DNA of 64,000 nt from Nitrogeniibacter mangrovi (GTDB taxonomy: Bacteria > Pseudomonadota > Gammaproteobacteria > Burkholderiales > Rhodocyclaceae): positions 186,001 to 250,000 of the forward strand of contig NZ_CP048836.1 in the NCBI RefSeq assembly GCF_010983895.1, given 5' to 3'. The notes beneath the pieces were generated by a model. It made no database searches. It worked only from the letters and a program-made list of their open reading frames with translations, and had not been told where the DNA came from. Of the stretch, positions 8,950-16,941 are shown piece by piece. The translations under genes and the position numbers were made by a program. How positions within the stretch are numbered: the first letter of the stretch is position 1; each line of letters opens with the position of its first letter.

Positions 8950-8968
8950 AATGCAACATTGTAGCATT
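8950..8968. promoter_or_regulatory. Zur-like operator between zur and the divergent zinc genes
   Basis: The site AATGCAACATTGTAGCATT is a 19-bp palindrome with 8 of 9 paired positions complementary. It lies 25 bp upstream of zur and 58 bp upstream of the gene at 9026, so one dimer could control both directions. Its half-site TGCAACA recurs in the box at 7876. Confidence 0.65.
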
Positions 8969-9025
8969 TGGCGCCCACTGAACACCACGCTCGGGGCCCG
9001 AGCCGACCCTCAACAAGAAGACCGC

Positions 9026-9352
9026 ATGCGCTTCCATCGCCATCTGCGTCGCGTCCTGCTGATCCTGCTGGCCGCATGCACCGTGCTTGCCCAGGGTGCG
9101 GCGGGGCGGCATGGCTTCGAGCATCTGCGCGCCGGTGGCGATGGCCGGGATCATTTCGCGGTCGATGCCGGCGGGCAACACGAATGCGCCCTGTGTCTGG
9201 CCTTCACCGGGCTGGGCGCCTGCGCCCCGAGCGGCGGCTTCGTCGCCTCGACCCTGGCGGGCGCGAGCGTCGTGCCCTCCGGCAACGACGGCCCGTCGCC
9301 GGCCGCCGCTCGCGACGCCTATCTCGCCCGGGCGCCGCCCCGTGTCGTCTGA
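9026..9352 (+). CDS. DUF2946-like small periplasmic protein
   Basis: A 108-residue protein with an N-terminal hydrophobic export segment (residues 9-25) and the HECALCLAF motif followed by a terminal RAPP sequence, the pattern of DUF2946 proteins often found in metal-regulated operons. It is the first gene downstream of the bidirectional Zur-like box and precedes an outer-membrane protein and a zinc binding-protein/permease pair. The Cys/His motif may bind metal, but no function is established. Confidence 0.65.
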   Translation: MRFHRHLRRVLLILLAACTVLAQGAAGRHGFEHLRAGGDGRDHFAVDAGGQHECALCLAFTGLGACAPSGGFVASTLAGASVVPSGNDGPSPAAARDAYLARAPPRVV

Positions 9353-9498
9353 ACGCCGCTGATCGTTCGCCATGGCCATTGCGCCGTGGTGGGCCGATCG
9401 GTCGCGTTGTTCACCTTTTCCTGCGTTTCCGTACCGTCCGCGGCCTTCGGCCGTGGGCGGCGCGGTGCGCTGTACGAACACGACGACAAGGATGTCCC

Positions 9499-10875
9499 AT
9501 GAACCGACATACCCTCACCACCGCGGCCCTCGTGGCGCTGGTGGGTGGCCCGGCGCTGGCCCACGCCGCCGGGTCCGACGACCTGCAGGCGCTCCGAGAC
9601 GAGATCGCCGCTATCCGCCACAGCTACGATGCGCGCATCGCCGAGCTCGAAGCGCGCCTCAAGCAGGCCGAGGCGCACGCCGACGCTGCTGGCCGCACCG
9701 CCGCGCGGGCTGATGACACCGCCCGCCAGGTGGCGGCGCGCAGCACCACGCGGCCGGCGGCCGCCAACGCCTTCAACCCGGCGGTGTCGCTGATCCTCTC
9801 CGGCACCTATGGCAACTTCTCCCGCGACCCCTCCAGCTACCGCATCGGCGGCTTCATCCCCGGTGGCGACGAGATCGGCCCGGGCGAGCGCGGCTTCAGC
9901 CTCGCCGAATCCGAGCTGGCCATTTCCGCCAACATCGACCCGTGGTTCTACGGCGGCCTCAACCTGGCGCTCACCCCGGAGAACGAGGCCGAGGTGGAGC
10001 AGGCCTTCGTGCAGACCACCTCGCTGCCCCACGGGCTCACCCTCAAGGCCGGGCGCTTCTTCTCCGGCATCGGCTACCTCAACGAGCAGCACGCCCACAC
10101 CTGGGACTTCGTCGATGCGCCGCTGGCCTACCAGGCCTTCCTCGGCAAGCAGTTCGGCGACGACGGCGTGCAGCTCAAGTGGCTGGCGCCCACCGACCTG
10201 TTCCTCGAGTTCGGTGCCGAGCTCGGCCGCGGACGCAATTTTCCGGGCTCGGACCGCGGCATCAACGGTGCCGGCGCCCAGGCCGTGTTCGCCCATGTGG
10301 GCGGCGACGTGGGCGTGAGCCACAGCTGGCGCGCCGGGCTGTCGCTGCTGCGCACCACGCCGCGCGACCGCGCGTACGAGGATGTGGACCACGGCGTGGT
10401 CAACGCCGTCTCTGGCACCAGCCGCCTGTGGATCGCCGACTTCGTGTGGAAGTGGGCACCCAACGGCGACGCCACCCACACCAACGCCAAGCTTCAGGGC
10501 GAGTACTTCCGCCGCAAGGAGGACGGCTCGCTCGTCTATGACGTGGACGGCGCCGCCAGCGAGGGGCGTTACGCCTCGAGCCAGTCCGGCTGGTATCTGC
10601 AGGGCGTCTACCAGTTCATGCCGCGCTGGCGCACCGGCCTGCGCTACGACCGCCTCAACTCGGGCAGCACCCACTACGGCGCCAACGCCGGCGTGCTCGA
10701 TGCGTCCGGCTACGACCCCACGCGCCTGTCGCTGATGGTCGACTGGTCGCCCAGCGAGTTCTCCCGCTGGCGGGTGCAGGTGGCGCGCGACAAGGCCCGC
10801 CGCGACGCACCCGACACCCAGCTGATGTTGCAGTACCTGATGAGTCTGGGCGCCCACGGCGCCCACCGCTATTGA
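9499..10875 (+). CDS. Outer-membrane protein of a zinc-regulated cluster
   Basis: A 458-residue exported protein: signal peptide to about residue 24 (ending AHAAG), a short coiled-coil (DDLQALRDEIAAIR onward, about residues 27-65), then a beta-rich domain with alternating aromatic and polar strands and a terminal tyrosine, consistent with an outer-membrane barrel. Coiled-coil plus barrel resembles phosphate-selective or zinc-regulated porin-like proteins. It sits between the DUF2946 gene and the second ZnuA-like gene, so a role in passing zinc through the outer membrane is the best inference. It is not a TonB receptor (no plug domain). Confidence 0.7.
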   Translation: MNRHTLTTAALVALVGGPALAHAAGSDDLQALRDEIAAIRHSYDARIAELEARLKQAEAHADAAGRTAARADDTARQVAARSTTRPAAANAFNPAVSLILSGTYGNFSRDPSSYRIGGFIPGGDEIGPGERGFSLAESELAISANIDPWFYGGLNLALTPENEAEVEQAFVQTTSLPHGLTLKAGRFFSGIGYLNEQHAHTWDFVDAPLAYQAFLGKQFGDDGVQLKWLAPTDLFLEFGAELGRGRNFPGSDRGINGAGAQAVFAHVGGDVGVSHSWRAGLSLLRTTPRDRAYEDVDHGVVNAVSGTSRLWIADFVWKWAPNGDATHTNAKLQGEYFRRKEDGSLVYDVDGAASEGRYASSQSGWYLQGVYQFMPRWRTGLRYDRLNSGSTHYGANAGVLDASGYDPTRLSLMVDWSPSEFSRWRVQVARDKARRDAPDTQLMLQYLMSLGAHGAHRY

Positions 10876-10886
10876 GGAGCGCAAAC

Positions 10887-11795
10887 ATGAAACGGACTTT
10901 GCTTGCGGCCTGCGCCGCCTTGCTGACCCTCGTCGCCCCCGCCAGCCACGCCGCGTTGCGCGCGGTGGCCTGCGAACCGGAATGGGGCGCCCTGCTGCGC
11001 GAACTCGGCGGCGACCGGGTGGCGGTCTATGTGGCCACCACCGCGCTGCAGGACCCGCACCACATCCAGGCCCGCCCCAGCCTGATCGCCTCGGTGCGCC
11101 GTGCCGGCCTGGTGGTGTGCACCGGCGCCGAGCTGGAGGTGGGCTGGCTGCCCATCCTGCTGCGCCAGGCCGGCAACCCGGCGGTGCAGCCGGGGCAGCC
11201 GGGCTACTTCGAGGCCGCCGACGCGGTGCGCATGCTCGAGGTGCCCACCCGGCTCGATCGCGCCGACGGCGACGTGCATCCCGGCGGCAACCCCCACATC
11301 CAGACCGACCCGCGCAACATCGCCGCCGTGGCCGGTGCGCTGGCCGCGCGGCTGGCCCGGGTGGACCCGGCCAACGCCGCCTTCTACCAGGCCCGCGCGG
11401 CGGACTTCGCCCGGCGCTGGCAGGCGGCCATCACGCGCTGGGAGGCGGCCGCCGCCCCGCTCCGGGGCCTGGCGGTGGTGGTCCATCACAAGGCCTTCCC
11501 CTACCTGGAAGACTGGCTCGGCCTCGTGGAGGTGGCGCAGCTGGAGCCCAAGCCCGGCGTGGAGCCCAGCAGCGGCCATCTGGCCGAAGTGCTCCAGGGG
11601 CTCAAACAGCATCCGGCGAAGCTGGTGCTGCGCACGCCCTACAACGATGCGCGCGCCTCCGAGTGGCTGGCACAGCGGGCCGGGCTGGTGGCGGTGATGC
11701 TGCCGAACACCGTGGGCGGCGACGATCGCGCGAGCGACCTGTTCGGCCTCTTCGACGACACCATCGACCGGTTGTTGAAGGCGGTGGCCCAATGA
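10887..11795 (+). CDS. Second zinc/manganese ABC binding protein (ZnuA family)
   Basis: A 302-residue periplasmic binding protein with a signal peptide (1-20, ending SHAA). Metal-binding positions are visible as DPHHIQARP, the GNPHIQTDP segment and VVHHKAFPYLEDW, but unlike the protein at 5244 it lacks a long His-rich loop. A GAGGAG ribosome binding site precedes the ATG at 10887. Its stop overlaps the start of the downstream permease by 4 bp. It probably binds Zn2+ in a second importer controlled by Zur; the metal is inferred from the neighbourhood. Confidence 0.85.
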   Translation: MKRTLLAACAALLTLVAPASHAALRAVACEPEWGALLRELGGDRVAVYVATTALQDPHHIQARPSLIASVRRAGLVVCTGAELEVGWLPILLRQAGNPAVQPGQPGYFEAADAVRMLEVPTRLDRADGDVHPGGNPHIQTDPRNIAAVAGALAARLARVDPANAAFYQARAADFARRWQAAITRWEAAAAPLRGLAVVVHHKAFPYLEDWLGLVEVAQLEPKPGVEPSSGHLAEVLQGLKQHPAKLVLRTPYNDARASEWLAQRAGLVAVMLPNTVGGDDRASDLFGLFDDTIDRLLKAVAQ

Positions 11796-12570
11796 CCCTC
11801 GCCGGCCTCGACTGGAGCATCCTCGGGCCGGCGCTGCTCGCTGGCCTGCTGGTGCTCGCCACCCATGTGCCCCTGGGCATGCAGGTGCTCGACAAGGGCA
11901 TCGTCTTCATCGACCTGGCCATCGCCCAGGTGGCCGGCATCGGCGTCATCGCCGCCGACGCCCTGGGCTGGGAACCGCAGGGCCTCGCGGTGCAGGTGGC
12001 CGCGGCGGGCGCCGCCGTGCTCGGCGCGCTCGCCCTCACCTGGAGCGAAAAGCGCTGGCCCCAGGTGCAGGAAGCGCTCATCGGCGTGCTCTTCGTGCTC
12101 GCCTCCTGCACCGGCATCCTGCTGCTGGCCGGCAACCCCCACGGCGGCGAGCATCTGAAAGACCTGCTGGTCGGCCAGATCCTGTGGGTCTCCATGGCAC
12201 AGCTCACGCCGGTGGCGGCGCTCACCGCGGGGGTGCTGGCGCTGTGGTTCGGCCTCGGCCGCCGCCTCGGGCGGCTGGGCTTCTACCTGCTCTTCGCCCT
12301 GTCGGTGACCGCCTCGGTGCAACTGGTGGGCGTCTACCTCGTGTTCACCAGCCTCATCGTCCCGGCGCTGGCCACCCGCCGCCTCACCGGCACCCGCCGG
12401 CTCGCCACGGCCTACCTCATCGGCGTCGCCGGCTATGCGCTCGGCCTCGCCCTGTCGGCCGTGTTCGACCTGCCCTCGGGGCGGTGGTGGTACTGGCCAT
12501 GGCCGCGGTGGCGGTGGGGGTCGGGTTTGCGCTGTCGGCGCGTGGGCGGGGGGTCGAGGGGGTGTTGTAG
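11792..12570 (+). CDS. Second metal ABC permease (ZnuB family), apparently frameshifted near its C-terminus
   Basis: An ABC-3-type permease with about eight helices and the VFIDLAIAQVAGIGV element of the family. At 12478-12481 (TCGGGGCGG) the frame is disturbed: the uninterrupted frame continues to 12613 as a Trp/Arg-rich tail unlike any permease. Adding one G restores a hydrophobic end (GAVVVLAMAAVAVGVGFALS) that stops at 12568-12570. Either a base was lost in the genome, making the last 30 or so residues defective, or the run was miscalled. The coordinates here follow the restored frame. No ATPase gene follows. Confidence 0.8.
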
Positions 12571-12644
12571 ACGCTGCGTTGAGTGGATTGGGGTGCCGTT
12601 TCGCCTATGCTAATGTTCTATTTTTTGAACTTGGGAGCCGAACA

Positions 12645-13268
12645 ATGACCTTGGACCCGAGAGTTCGGCAGCAGGTGGCCCGCAAGCTCGAGACCTTCGA
12701 GGGGCGGGTCAATCACTTTTATCTGGATCAGCTTGGCAACGTGACAGTCGGCATCGGTCATTACATCCCGGATCGGGATGCCGTAGCGAATATCACCATG
12801 GAGACCGCCGCAACCGGTCAGGCGCCGGTGTCAGCGACGCTCGCTGAAAAGCGGGATGACTATGATCGAGTTAGCGGGGCGCCCGTAGGCTACACGGCGC
12901 CGTATTATGGTCAGGTGGCCTGCTTGCGTATGCCGGCAGCGGAAATCAACCGCTTGCGCGATCAGCACATTCAGCGTTTCCATGCGCACTTGCGAGCGAT
13001 CTACGCCCGCGCCCGCGGCTATCGCCACGATTTCGATCAGTTCCCCTTGGCGGTGCAGATGGCCTTGTTCGATCTGATCTTCAACCTTGGACCGAGCCGG
13101 GTGGTCAACGTATTTCCCCGGCTGGACGCGGCCATCCGTGCCGAAGACTGGGCACAGGCGGCGGCCGAGTCCAATCGGCCCCAAGTGCAACCCGCCCGCA
13201 ATCACTATGTCCGTCAGCTGTTCATGACGGCCGCCGGAGCCACCGTGGCATGCGTACCGTTCTGCTGA
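12645..13268 (+). CDS. T4-type (GH24) lysozyme-like protein
   Basis: A 207-residue protein with the T4-lysozyme catalytic pattern: Glu19, Asp28 and Thr34 lie in FEGRVNHFYLDQLGNVTVGI, reproducing the E-9-D-6-T spacing, followed by GH and the later FPLAVQMALFDLIFNLG segment of the fold. It should cleave peptidoglycan. No signal peptide, holin or other phage genes are visible. The 3' end overlaps a lipoprotein gene by 19 bp. A secreted antibacterial effector with a periplasmic protector is a reasonable hypothesis; a prophage remnant is the alternative. A GGGAG site precedes the ATG. Confidence 0.75.
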   Translation: MTLDPRVRQQVARKLETFEGRVNHFYLDQLGNVTVGIGHYIPDRDAVANITMETAATGQAPVSATLAEKRDDYDRVSGAPVGYTAPYYGQVACLRMPAAEINRLRDQHIQRFHAHLRAIYARARGYRHDFDQFPLAVQMALFDLIFNLGPSRVVNVFPRLDAAIRAEDWAQAAAESNRPQVQPARNHYVRQLFMTAAGATVACVPFC

Positions 13269-13918
13269 GTCTTGCCCTTGCGTGTTCGATGGCCGCCTGC
13301 GCTCAAACGCCGGTCGCCCCGGTCAGCGCGCCCTGGTTCAATGCGCGGGAGTTTGCCGGGCTGGTGTCCACCCCCGCCCCCGACCAGCCGGCGCGGCTCG
13401 ACTTCACGCTGGATGCGGCAAGCGGCCGTGCGCTGCGATTCACCGATTGCGCGCAGGCCAACGCCACCAGCGGGGACGACATTGTTCCTGCCGAGTATTC
13501 GGTGTTCCAACTCCTCAAGCTCCACTGCGCCGCTTACGAGCGATATCGGGCGGCCGTGGGTGCCCGGCAGTCCAATCTGCCAGACACGCTGGATGAGGCA
13601 TTCATCGCCCAGTTGCCCGAGGCGATCCTGCCCGAGAATGGATCGGGGCCATCAATGGTGCGCATCGGCGATTCCCCGCGTGTCGAGCGGATTGCCAAGA
13701 GCGGCGGCGGCCGGTGGGAGATTCAGACCCGCGACGAGCAAGTGATCGTGACCCGGTTCGCGCAGGGCGACTTCAACCACGATGGTGTCGACGACATGCT
13801 GCTTCGGGTCGGCTGGCGGTATCTCGACGCCTTGGACGGTGGGGGCATGATGATGGTGGAGATCACCCGGCGTGTTCCGGGTGGGGCGATTGAGGTGGTG
13901 TCGCGGATTCGGCCTTGA
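13250..13918 (+). CDS. Putative lipoprotein paired with the lysozyme
   Basis: A 222-residue protein with a lipoprotein signal peptide (lipobox SMAAC, Cys17), so it is probably anchored in the periplasm or outer membrane. The C-terminal half contains DFNHDGVDDMLLR, an EF-hand/FG-GAP-like Dx(N/D)xDGxxD calcium-loop motif. I do not recognise a named family. It overlaps the 3' end of the lysozyme gene by 19 bp, and that coupling suggests an immunity-type or accessory role against the neighbouring muramidase (inference). Confidence 0.7.
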   Translation: MRTVLLSLALACSMAACAQTPVAPVSAPWFNAREFAGLVSTPAPDQPARLDFTLDAASGRALRFTDCAQANATSGDDIVPAEYSVFQLLKLHCAAYERYRAAVGARQSNLPDTLDEAFIAQLPEAILPENGSGPSMVRIGDSPRVERIAKSGGGRWEIQTRDEQVIVTRFAQGDFNHDGVDDMLLRVGWRYLDALDGGGMMMVEITRRVPGGAIEVVSRIRP

Positions 13919-13976
13919 TCGGTGGCCAAGGCGTGGTGTGCAATGCCCGTCGGTGATGGCGCCCCGCTTGACTGCA

Positions 13977-15026
13977 TCACGCCTCAAGACACCCCAGCAT
14001 GTCTTTCTCGATGCCGTCCCAATCCAGCGCTGTCGAACTGATGATCTCGATCCGGCTATCACGCCGGTAGGCCACCTTGTCGAAGTCGTGCTCGTGCCCC
14101 ACCCGGTTGTAGAACACCCAGGCGTCACCGATGCGGATGACGCCCTTGATGCGGTTGACGGACTCCAGCGCACTGAGCACCGCTTCCAGCTTCCAGAAAT
14201 CGAAGCAGTCGTCCCGGTGGAACACCCAGCCGCAGGTGAACAGGCCGGCGCCCTGGCCGGTCTCGCAGATCGGCTGGCCGGGGGCGGGGGATGGGGCGGG
14301 GACTGAGTCGGCTTTTCGCGCCCGGCTGCGTTTCTGCTGGTAGGGGTGGGTGCCGCCCGGTGCCGGTTGGAGGGTCTGGGCATGGGCCTCGGGGAATTGC
14401 GATTCCAGTTCGCCGTTGCGCACCAGGTCGAGCAGGGCGGGGGCGATCACGCCGCGGGTGGTACGGCCCACATGCTGCTTGAGCGGGAACATGTTGCCCA
14501 GGCTGGCTTCGGCGGCGGCAATCTGCGCCTCCTCGGCCACATCGCATTTATTGATCAGCACCACATCGGCCAGGTTGAGCTGGTCGTGAAAGACATTGTT
14601 GTCCAGCACGGCCTCGTCCCCGAGCACCCGGGGGTCGAGCAGGCACACGGTGGCGCGCAGGTCGAGCCTGTCCTTGAAGGTCGGCCCGGTGAGCGCATCG
14701 ATGATGCCCTCCGGGTGGCCGATGCCGGTGGGCTCGATGATCAGCCGGTCCGGCCGGGCCAGCTCGATCAGGTCTTTCACCGTCGCCCGCAGGGACGGCC
14801 CCAGCGCACAGCAGATACACCCGCCCGCCAACTCCTTGATATGCAGCCCATCCCCGTCCGGCATCATCTCCTGGTCAATGCCCACCTGCCCGAACTCGTT
14901 CACCAGCACGGCCCAGGATTCGCCCGCGGGGCGGTTCTCGAGCAGGGTGTTGATGGCAGTGGTTTTACCGACGCCGAGGAAGCCGGTGATGATGTTGGTG
15001 GGGATGGGGTGGGTCGGGGTTGTCAT
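13977..15026 (-). CDS. COG0523 (CobW/ZagA-type) G3E GTPase, putative metallochaperone
   Basis: A 349-residue G3E GTPase: Walker A GFLGVGKTT (residues 15-23), metal-binding CICC (70-73, the CxCC hallmark of COG0523), the switch region EPTGIGHPEG, base-recognition NKCD, and a C-terminal CobW_C-like domain with a Cys/His patch CGWVFHRDDCFDFW. Such proteins deliver zinc or other metals at the cost of GTP and are frequently Zur-regulated. Proximity to the zinc region fits, although no Zur-like box was found upstream. No Shine-Dalgarno sequence is visible; an inverted repeat begins 18 bp before the start codon. Confidence 0.85.
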   Translation of the reverse strand: MTTPTHPIPTNIITGFLGVGKTTAINTLLENRPAGESWAVLVNEFGQVGIDQEMMPDGDGLHIKELAGGCICCALGPSLRATVKDLIELARPDRLIIEPTGIGHPEGIIDALTGPTFKDRLDLRATVCLLDPRVLGDEAVLDNNVFHDQLNLADVVLINKCDVAEEAQIAAAEASLGNMFPLKQHVGRTTRGVIAPALLDLVRNGELESQFPEAHAQTLQPAPGGTHPYQQKRSRARKADSVPAPSPAPGQPICETGQGAGLFTCGWVFHRDDCFDFWKLEAVLSALESVNRIKGVIRIGDAWVFYNRVGHEHDFDKVAYRRDSRIEIISSTALDWDGIEKDMLGCLEA

Positions 15027-15044
15027 GGTGTCGGTTGGAGGCGA

Positions 15045-15119
15045 GGGGACAGACCACGGCTTTCAAACATCGAACCGCTCAAGTGCGAGTACCTTGACAC
15101 AAAACCGTGGTCTGTCCCC
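15045..15119. repeat. Inverted repeat with 15-bp arms (REP-like)
   Basis: Perfect 15-bp arms, GGGGACAGACCACGG (15045-15059) and its complement (15105-15119), surround 45 bp. Part of the interior (TTCAAAC ... CCGCT ... TACCTTGA) recurs imperfectly at 15131-15165. The sequence is of the kind dispersed in many betaproteobacterial genomes. It marks the left border of the AT-rich segment. Confidence 0.8.
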
Positions 15120-15239
15120 GATATTCCAATCTTCAAACCGCTGAGAACTGACTACCTTGATGCCAAGCCAGAATCGGTCATCGATTCGTTTTAAAAACGT
15201 GAATCTGAAATCATCCAATACAAATAAGTATGCTATTAT

Positions 15240-15500
15240 GATGCTGCTCGTTTCATTCGGAGGCGAGGGATGTCACAGGATGTCAAGCCAACCGAAGCAA
15301 TTCGTCAAGCATGACAGCGTAGCTATGAGTGTCCGCATGGATACCTCTACAGTGATATTGACATTATACGTCATTGTTAACAGATGCGGCTTCGCTCAGT
15401 TTATCGAGCTAGAAGGTGATGAGAAATCACTTAGGTAAGCCGGGAAGGGCTTAGGATGGCCGCAGTCCGCCGCCCTTCCCGGTTTGGCTAGAGGAAATTT
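15240..15500 (+). ncRNA. Candidate template ncRNA of the DRT2-like system
   Basis: The region directly upstream of the reverse transcriptase is AT-rich and structured. A possible promoter (CTGAAA, 18 bp, TATGCT) ends near 15234. Local hairpins include CTCG/CGAG (15247-15267), GCTC/GAGC (15394-15409) and GTGAT/ATCAC (15416-15430). A strong 14-bp stem (15437-15450 with 15472-15485, one G-U pair) sits just before the RT ribosome binding site. One frame is free of stops from 15157 to 15435, whereas the other two close near 15320. DRT2 systems carry such a ncRNA whose rolling-circle copies form an endless frame. The limits given are approximate. Confidence 0.5.
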
Positions 15501-15502
15501 GG

Positions 15503-16780
15503 TTGGTTTCGCATTCCCCGGCATGGTACAGGGCCCGAAGATATCTGCATTTCGATGTCCCAATAGGCCTACGCAAGGCTGAAACGATTGTTTCTAATCC
15601 CGAAGCCGTCTCGAGGCATTCTTTTTATCCCCTAATAGTTTATGAAATAACTTCTTTTAAGGTTAAGAAGGATAAGATAACCAACAGAATCGAGCGGGTG
15701 GAGAAGAAGCGCCCAATTGCATACGCATCGCACATAGATTCGCATATCTATAGTTATTACGCTGAAAAGTTGTCCGAGCTCTATGAAGTTGCTTTGAAAG
15801 AAGCGGGCATTGGAGACTCTGTCTTGGCTTTTCGCTCCTTGGGAAAAAGCAATATTGAGTTCGCTGGTGAGGCTTTCAAAGAAATATCTCGAAGAGACGA
15901 GTGCGGGGTTGTTGCTCTTGATGTTAAGGGATTTTTCGACAATTTAGATCATGATGTCTTGAAGTGTTCTTGGGCAAAAATGTTGAAATCTCGTGTTCTT
16001 CCAAAGGATCACTTTTCTGTTTTCAAGTCAATTACTAAGTATTCCTCGGTTAGGCGCGATGAGATATTTGGATTGTTTGGAATATCAGAAAATAATCCAA
16101 AGGCCGGAAGAGTTCGAATTTGCGAAGCAGTTGAATTTCGCAATAGAGTCAGAGTTGGTGGTTGCATAAAACGAAATTCACATAATTTCGGCATTCCGCA
16201 AGGCTCATCAATTAGTGCCCTTCTATCTAATATTTACATGTTCGATTTTGATGTTGCAGCATGTGAAATGGTAAAGAAGTACGGAGGGAGATATTTTCGA
16301 TATTGTGACGACATGCTCTTTGTTGTTCCTAAAAGTATGCGAAATAGTGTAGCTGGTGAAGTTCGGGGTAGGATTAGGAGCCTAAAATTAGACATCAATA
16401 CTAAAAAAACTGAAATTTGCGCTTTCACGAAGATTGCTGTTGGGCACGAATGCGATAAACCGCTTCAGTATCTTGGGTTTGTTTTCGACGGAAGAAAAAT
16501 CTTGCTGCGATCGGCGGCGCTTGCGCGGTTTTCTGAACGAATGAAAGCTGGTGTGAAGTTGGCAAAATCGACAGCAAGAAAACATAACTCGCTTCGTGTA
16601 GACCATGGGCGAGACAAGAAAGAATTGTTCAAGCGAAAGCTGTATGAGCGCTATTCTCATCTCGGGCGGAGAAATTTTATTAGATATGGCTACAGGGCTG
16701 CAGAGATCCTCGATTCAAACTCGATTAAGCGCCAGTTAAAACCGTTGTGGGATCGCTTGCAAGACGAAATAAGAAAGTAG
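15503..16780 (+). CDS. drt2: Antiviral reverse transcriptase, DRT2 (UG2)-like
   Basis: A 425-residue stand-alone reverse transcriptase. Catalytic aspartates are Asp140 in DVKGFFDNLDH and Asp269-Asp270 in YCDD (267-270); FGIPQGSSISALLSNIY matches RT motif 4 and PLQYLGFVFDG follows the active site. The N-terminal YLHFD element, RPIAYASHIDSHIYSYY and the C-terminal YERYSHLGRRNF are, as I recall the family, characteristic of DRT2. There is no maturase or HNH domain, so it is not a group II intron protein. The start is TTG with a GAGGAAA site six bases away; no in-frame ATG precedes YLHFD. Its AT-rich codon use contrasts sharply with its neighbours. It defends against phage by copying the upstream ncRNA (family knowledge). 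Confidence 0.85.
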   Translation: MVSHSPAWYRARRYLHFDVPIGLRKAETIVSNPEAVSRHSFYPLIVYEITSFKVKKDKITNRIERVEKKRPIAYASHIDSHIYSYYAEKLSELYEVALKEAGIGDSVLAFRSLGKSNIEFAGEAFKEISRRDECGVVALDVKGFFDNLDHDVLKCSWAKMLKSRVLPKDHFSVFKSITKYSSVRRDEIFGLFGISENNPKAGRVRICEAVEFRNRVRVGGCIKRNSHNFGIPQGSSISALLSNIYMFDFDVAACEMVKKYGGRYFRYCDDMLFVVPKSMRNSVAGEVRGRIRSLKLDINTKKTEICAFTKIAVGHECDKPLQYLGFVFDGRKILLRSAALARFSERMKAGVKLAKSTARKHNSLRVDHGRDKKELFKRKLYERYSHLGRRNFIRYGYRAAEILDSNSIKRQLKPLWDRLQDEIRK

Positions 16781-16941
16781 CAACCCTTCACCGCGTCGGT
16801 CGCGCTCCATGAAACCGTTATGTATCGACGAGCGTCCCAAGCAAAGATTTCCTGGCCTGGACTAAGGCCCCACCCTTGAGTGCGATAACGCTCATCAAAC
16901 GCCGCGCACACTCAGCCGGCGTTCGGTTCCCCACTACCGCC

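Noticed and set aside
12571-12613. Natural C-terminal tail of the second permease
   Set aside because: The Trp/Arg-rich sequence before it is typical of an out-of-frame GC-rich read, and the next frame restores a normal hydrophobic end.
15157-15438. Conventional 93-residue protein upstream of the reverse transcriptase
   Set aside because: No ribosome binding site at its first ATG, no recognisable domain, and it starts inside the repeat region; better explained as the open frame of a template RNA.
15503-16780. Group II intron-encoded or retron reverse transcriptase
   Set aside because: No maturase or endonuclease domain or intron ends, and no retron msr/msd layout was seen; the conserved blocks fit DRT2 better.
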